From DASZMJ01 sp035551935 (lineage in GTDB: Bacteria; Planctomycetota; Planctomycetia; Isosphaerales; Isosphaeraceae): 12,903 nt of DNA. Positions 12,699 to 12,903 of the stretch are shown one piece after another. Within the stretch, counting starts at the first letter, position 1; each line of letters starts with the position of its first letter. Position numbers and translations under genes: made by a program. Below the pieces are notes generated by a model. The model saw nothing but the letters and a program-made list of their open reading frames with translations. It did not search any database and was not told where the DNA came from. The DNA is taken from contig DASZMJ010000128.1 of the NCBI GenBank assembly GCA_035551935.1, forward strand, positions 1-12,903, given 5' to 3'.

Positions 12699-12903
12699 AT
12701 TGATCGAGGACGCGGCGTAGCTCGACGACTTCGAGCGGGCAATCGGGCCAGTCGTGCTCCCAGCAAACGATCAGGTCGCAGCCGGCCGGGTCATGACCCA
12801 GGGCAAACGCATCTAATTCACAAATCCTTGTCTGCAAAGAACTTGCGACTAGTTGAATTCCGTGCACTAGATTGCAAATCCTTGCAGGACAAGGATTTGC
12901 GAA
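12688..12903 (-). CDS. C-terminal fragment of an unrecognised protein, cut by the window edge
   Basis: The last 71 codons of a minus-strand frame open to the right edge and ending in TAG at 12688-12690. The final part is convincing as protein: GCDLIVCWEHDWPDCPLEVVELRRVL, with GC-rich codons like the rest of the window. The D-L-I-V-C-W ... V-E-L-R pattern recalls hypothetical proteins that may belong to nuclease-like families (an Asp followed by an E-x-K/R), but this is only an impression. The first 30 codons are AT-rich and contain a palindrome and a repeated 10-mer, so they could be non-coding, or a GTG near position 12864 could be the true start (giving 59 residues). There is no in-frame ATG in the part visible. 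It lies 38 nt upstream of the HicA-like gene. Confidence 0.55.
   Translation of the reverse strand, partial: FANPCPARICNLVHGIQLVASSLQTRICELDAFALGHDPAGCDLIVCWEHDWPDCPLEVVELRRVLDQLEG
12821..12900. repeat. Palindrome and direct repeats based on CAAATCCTTG
   Basis: GCAAATCCTTG (12874-12884) and CAAGGATTTGC (12890-12900) are perfect 11-bp reverse complements with a 5-nt loop. A third copy of the 10-mer CAAATCCTTG is at 12821-12830, 54 nt from the one at 12875-12884. The tract is clearly poorer in GC than the rest of the window. It may be a dispersed repeat, a recombination site, or a regulatory region of the partial gene; the sequence does not decide. Confidence 0.8.

Noticed and set aside
12401..12766. 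121-aa version of the HicA-like protein
   Set aside because: The extra N-terminus is Arg-rich, overlaps the upstream gene and lacks a good ribosome site; the ATG at 12649 has GGAGGAG right before it.
1..12903. tRNA, rRNA or known riboswitch
   Set aside because: I saw no tRNA-like cloverleaf, rRNA segment or riboswitch signature; a covariance-model scan was not possible here.

Overview
The window is a very GC-rich stretch of bacterial chromosome with dense, tightly packed genes. The gene content (lipid A and LPS-core genes, a PlsY acyltransferase, an FHA/STAS signalling protein), several families of dispersed GC-rich palindromes, and a preference for TAG/TGA stops and occasional TTG starts suggest a planctomycete, most likely of the Isosphaeraceae (Singulisphaera/Paludisphaera-like). 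That assignment is inference from protein and repeat style; no rRNA or marker gene is present.

Layout. Positions 1-63 hold a perfect 25-bp-arm palindrome. Two plus-strand genes follow: a secreted protein with a CBM9-like domain (218-1300) and a cytoplasmic FHA-FHA-STAS signalling protein (1438-2637). Between this arm and the rest of the window lie two copies of a nested palindromic element (2643-2723, 2746-2835). From 2825 to the right edge every gene is on the minus strand. In transcription order (right to left) they are: the C-terminal end of an unrecognised gene (12688-12903, cut by the window edge), a HicA-like small protein and its ATGA-coupled partner (12401-12649, 12138-12404), lpxK (11049-12122), a GT9 heptosyltransferase (9974-11035), an NAD-dependent sugar epimerase (9009-9977), a multi-pass GT39-type glycosyltransferase (7382-8947), a WaaP/Kdo-kinase-like protein (6543-7385), a WaaG-like GT4 glycosyltransferase (5326-6522), a sugar-1-phosphate nucleotidyltransferase (4446-5306) and a PlsY acyltransferase fused to an extra C-terminal propeller-like domain (2825-4546). 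Most gaps are under 25 nt or negative.

How it works together. The minus-strand genes form a cell-envelope operon. LpxK phosphorylates the lipid A disaccharide; the GT9, GT4 and GT39-type transferases extend core or surface glycan; the WaaP-like kinase probably phosphorylates core sugar; the epimerase and nucleotidyltransferase supply activated sugars; PlsY makes lysophosphatidate for phospholipid. This argues for a Gram-negative-type outer membrane with decorated LPS. The small HicA-like pair sits just ahead of lpxK in the same orientation and could share its transcript.

The most unusual points are the PlsY-propeller fusion, a 50-bp AT-rich island (26% GC by hand count) that encodes exactly the catalytic loop of the WaaP-like kinase, the candidate toxin-antitoxin pair ahead of lpxK, and palindromic repeats that have become part of coding sequences.
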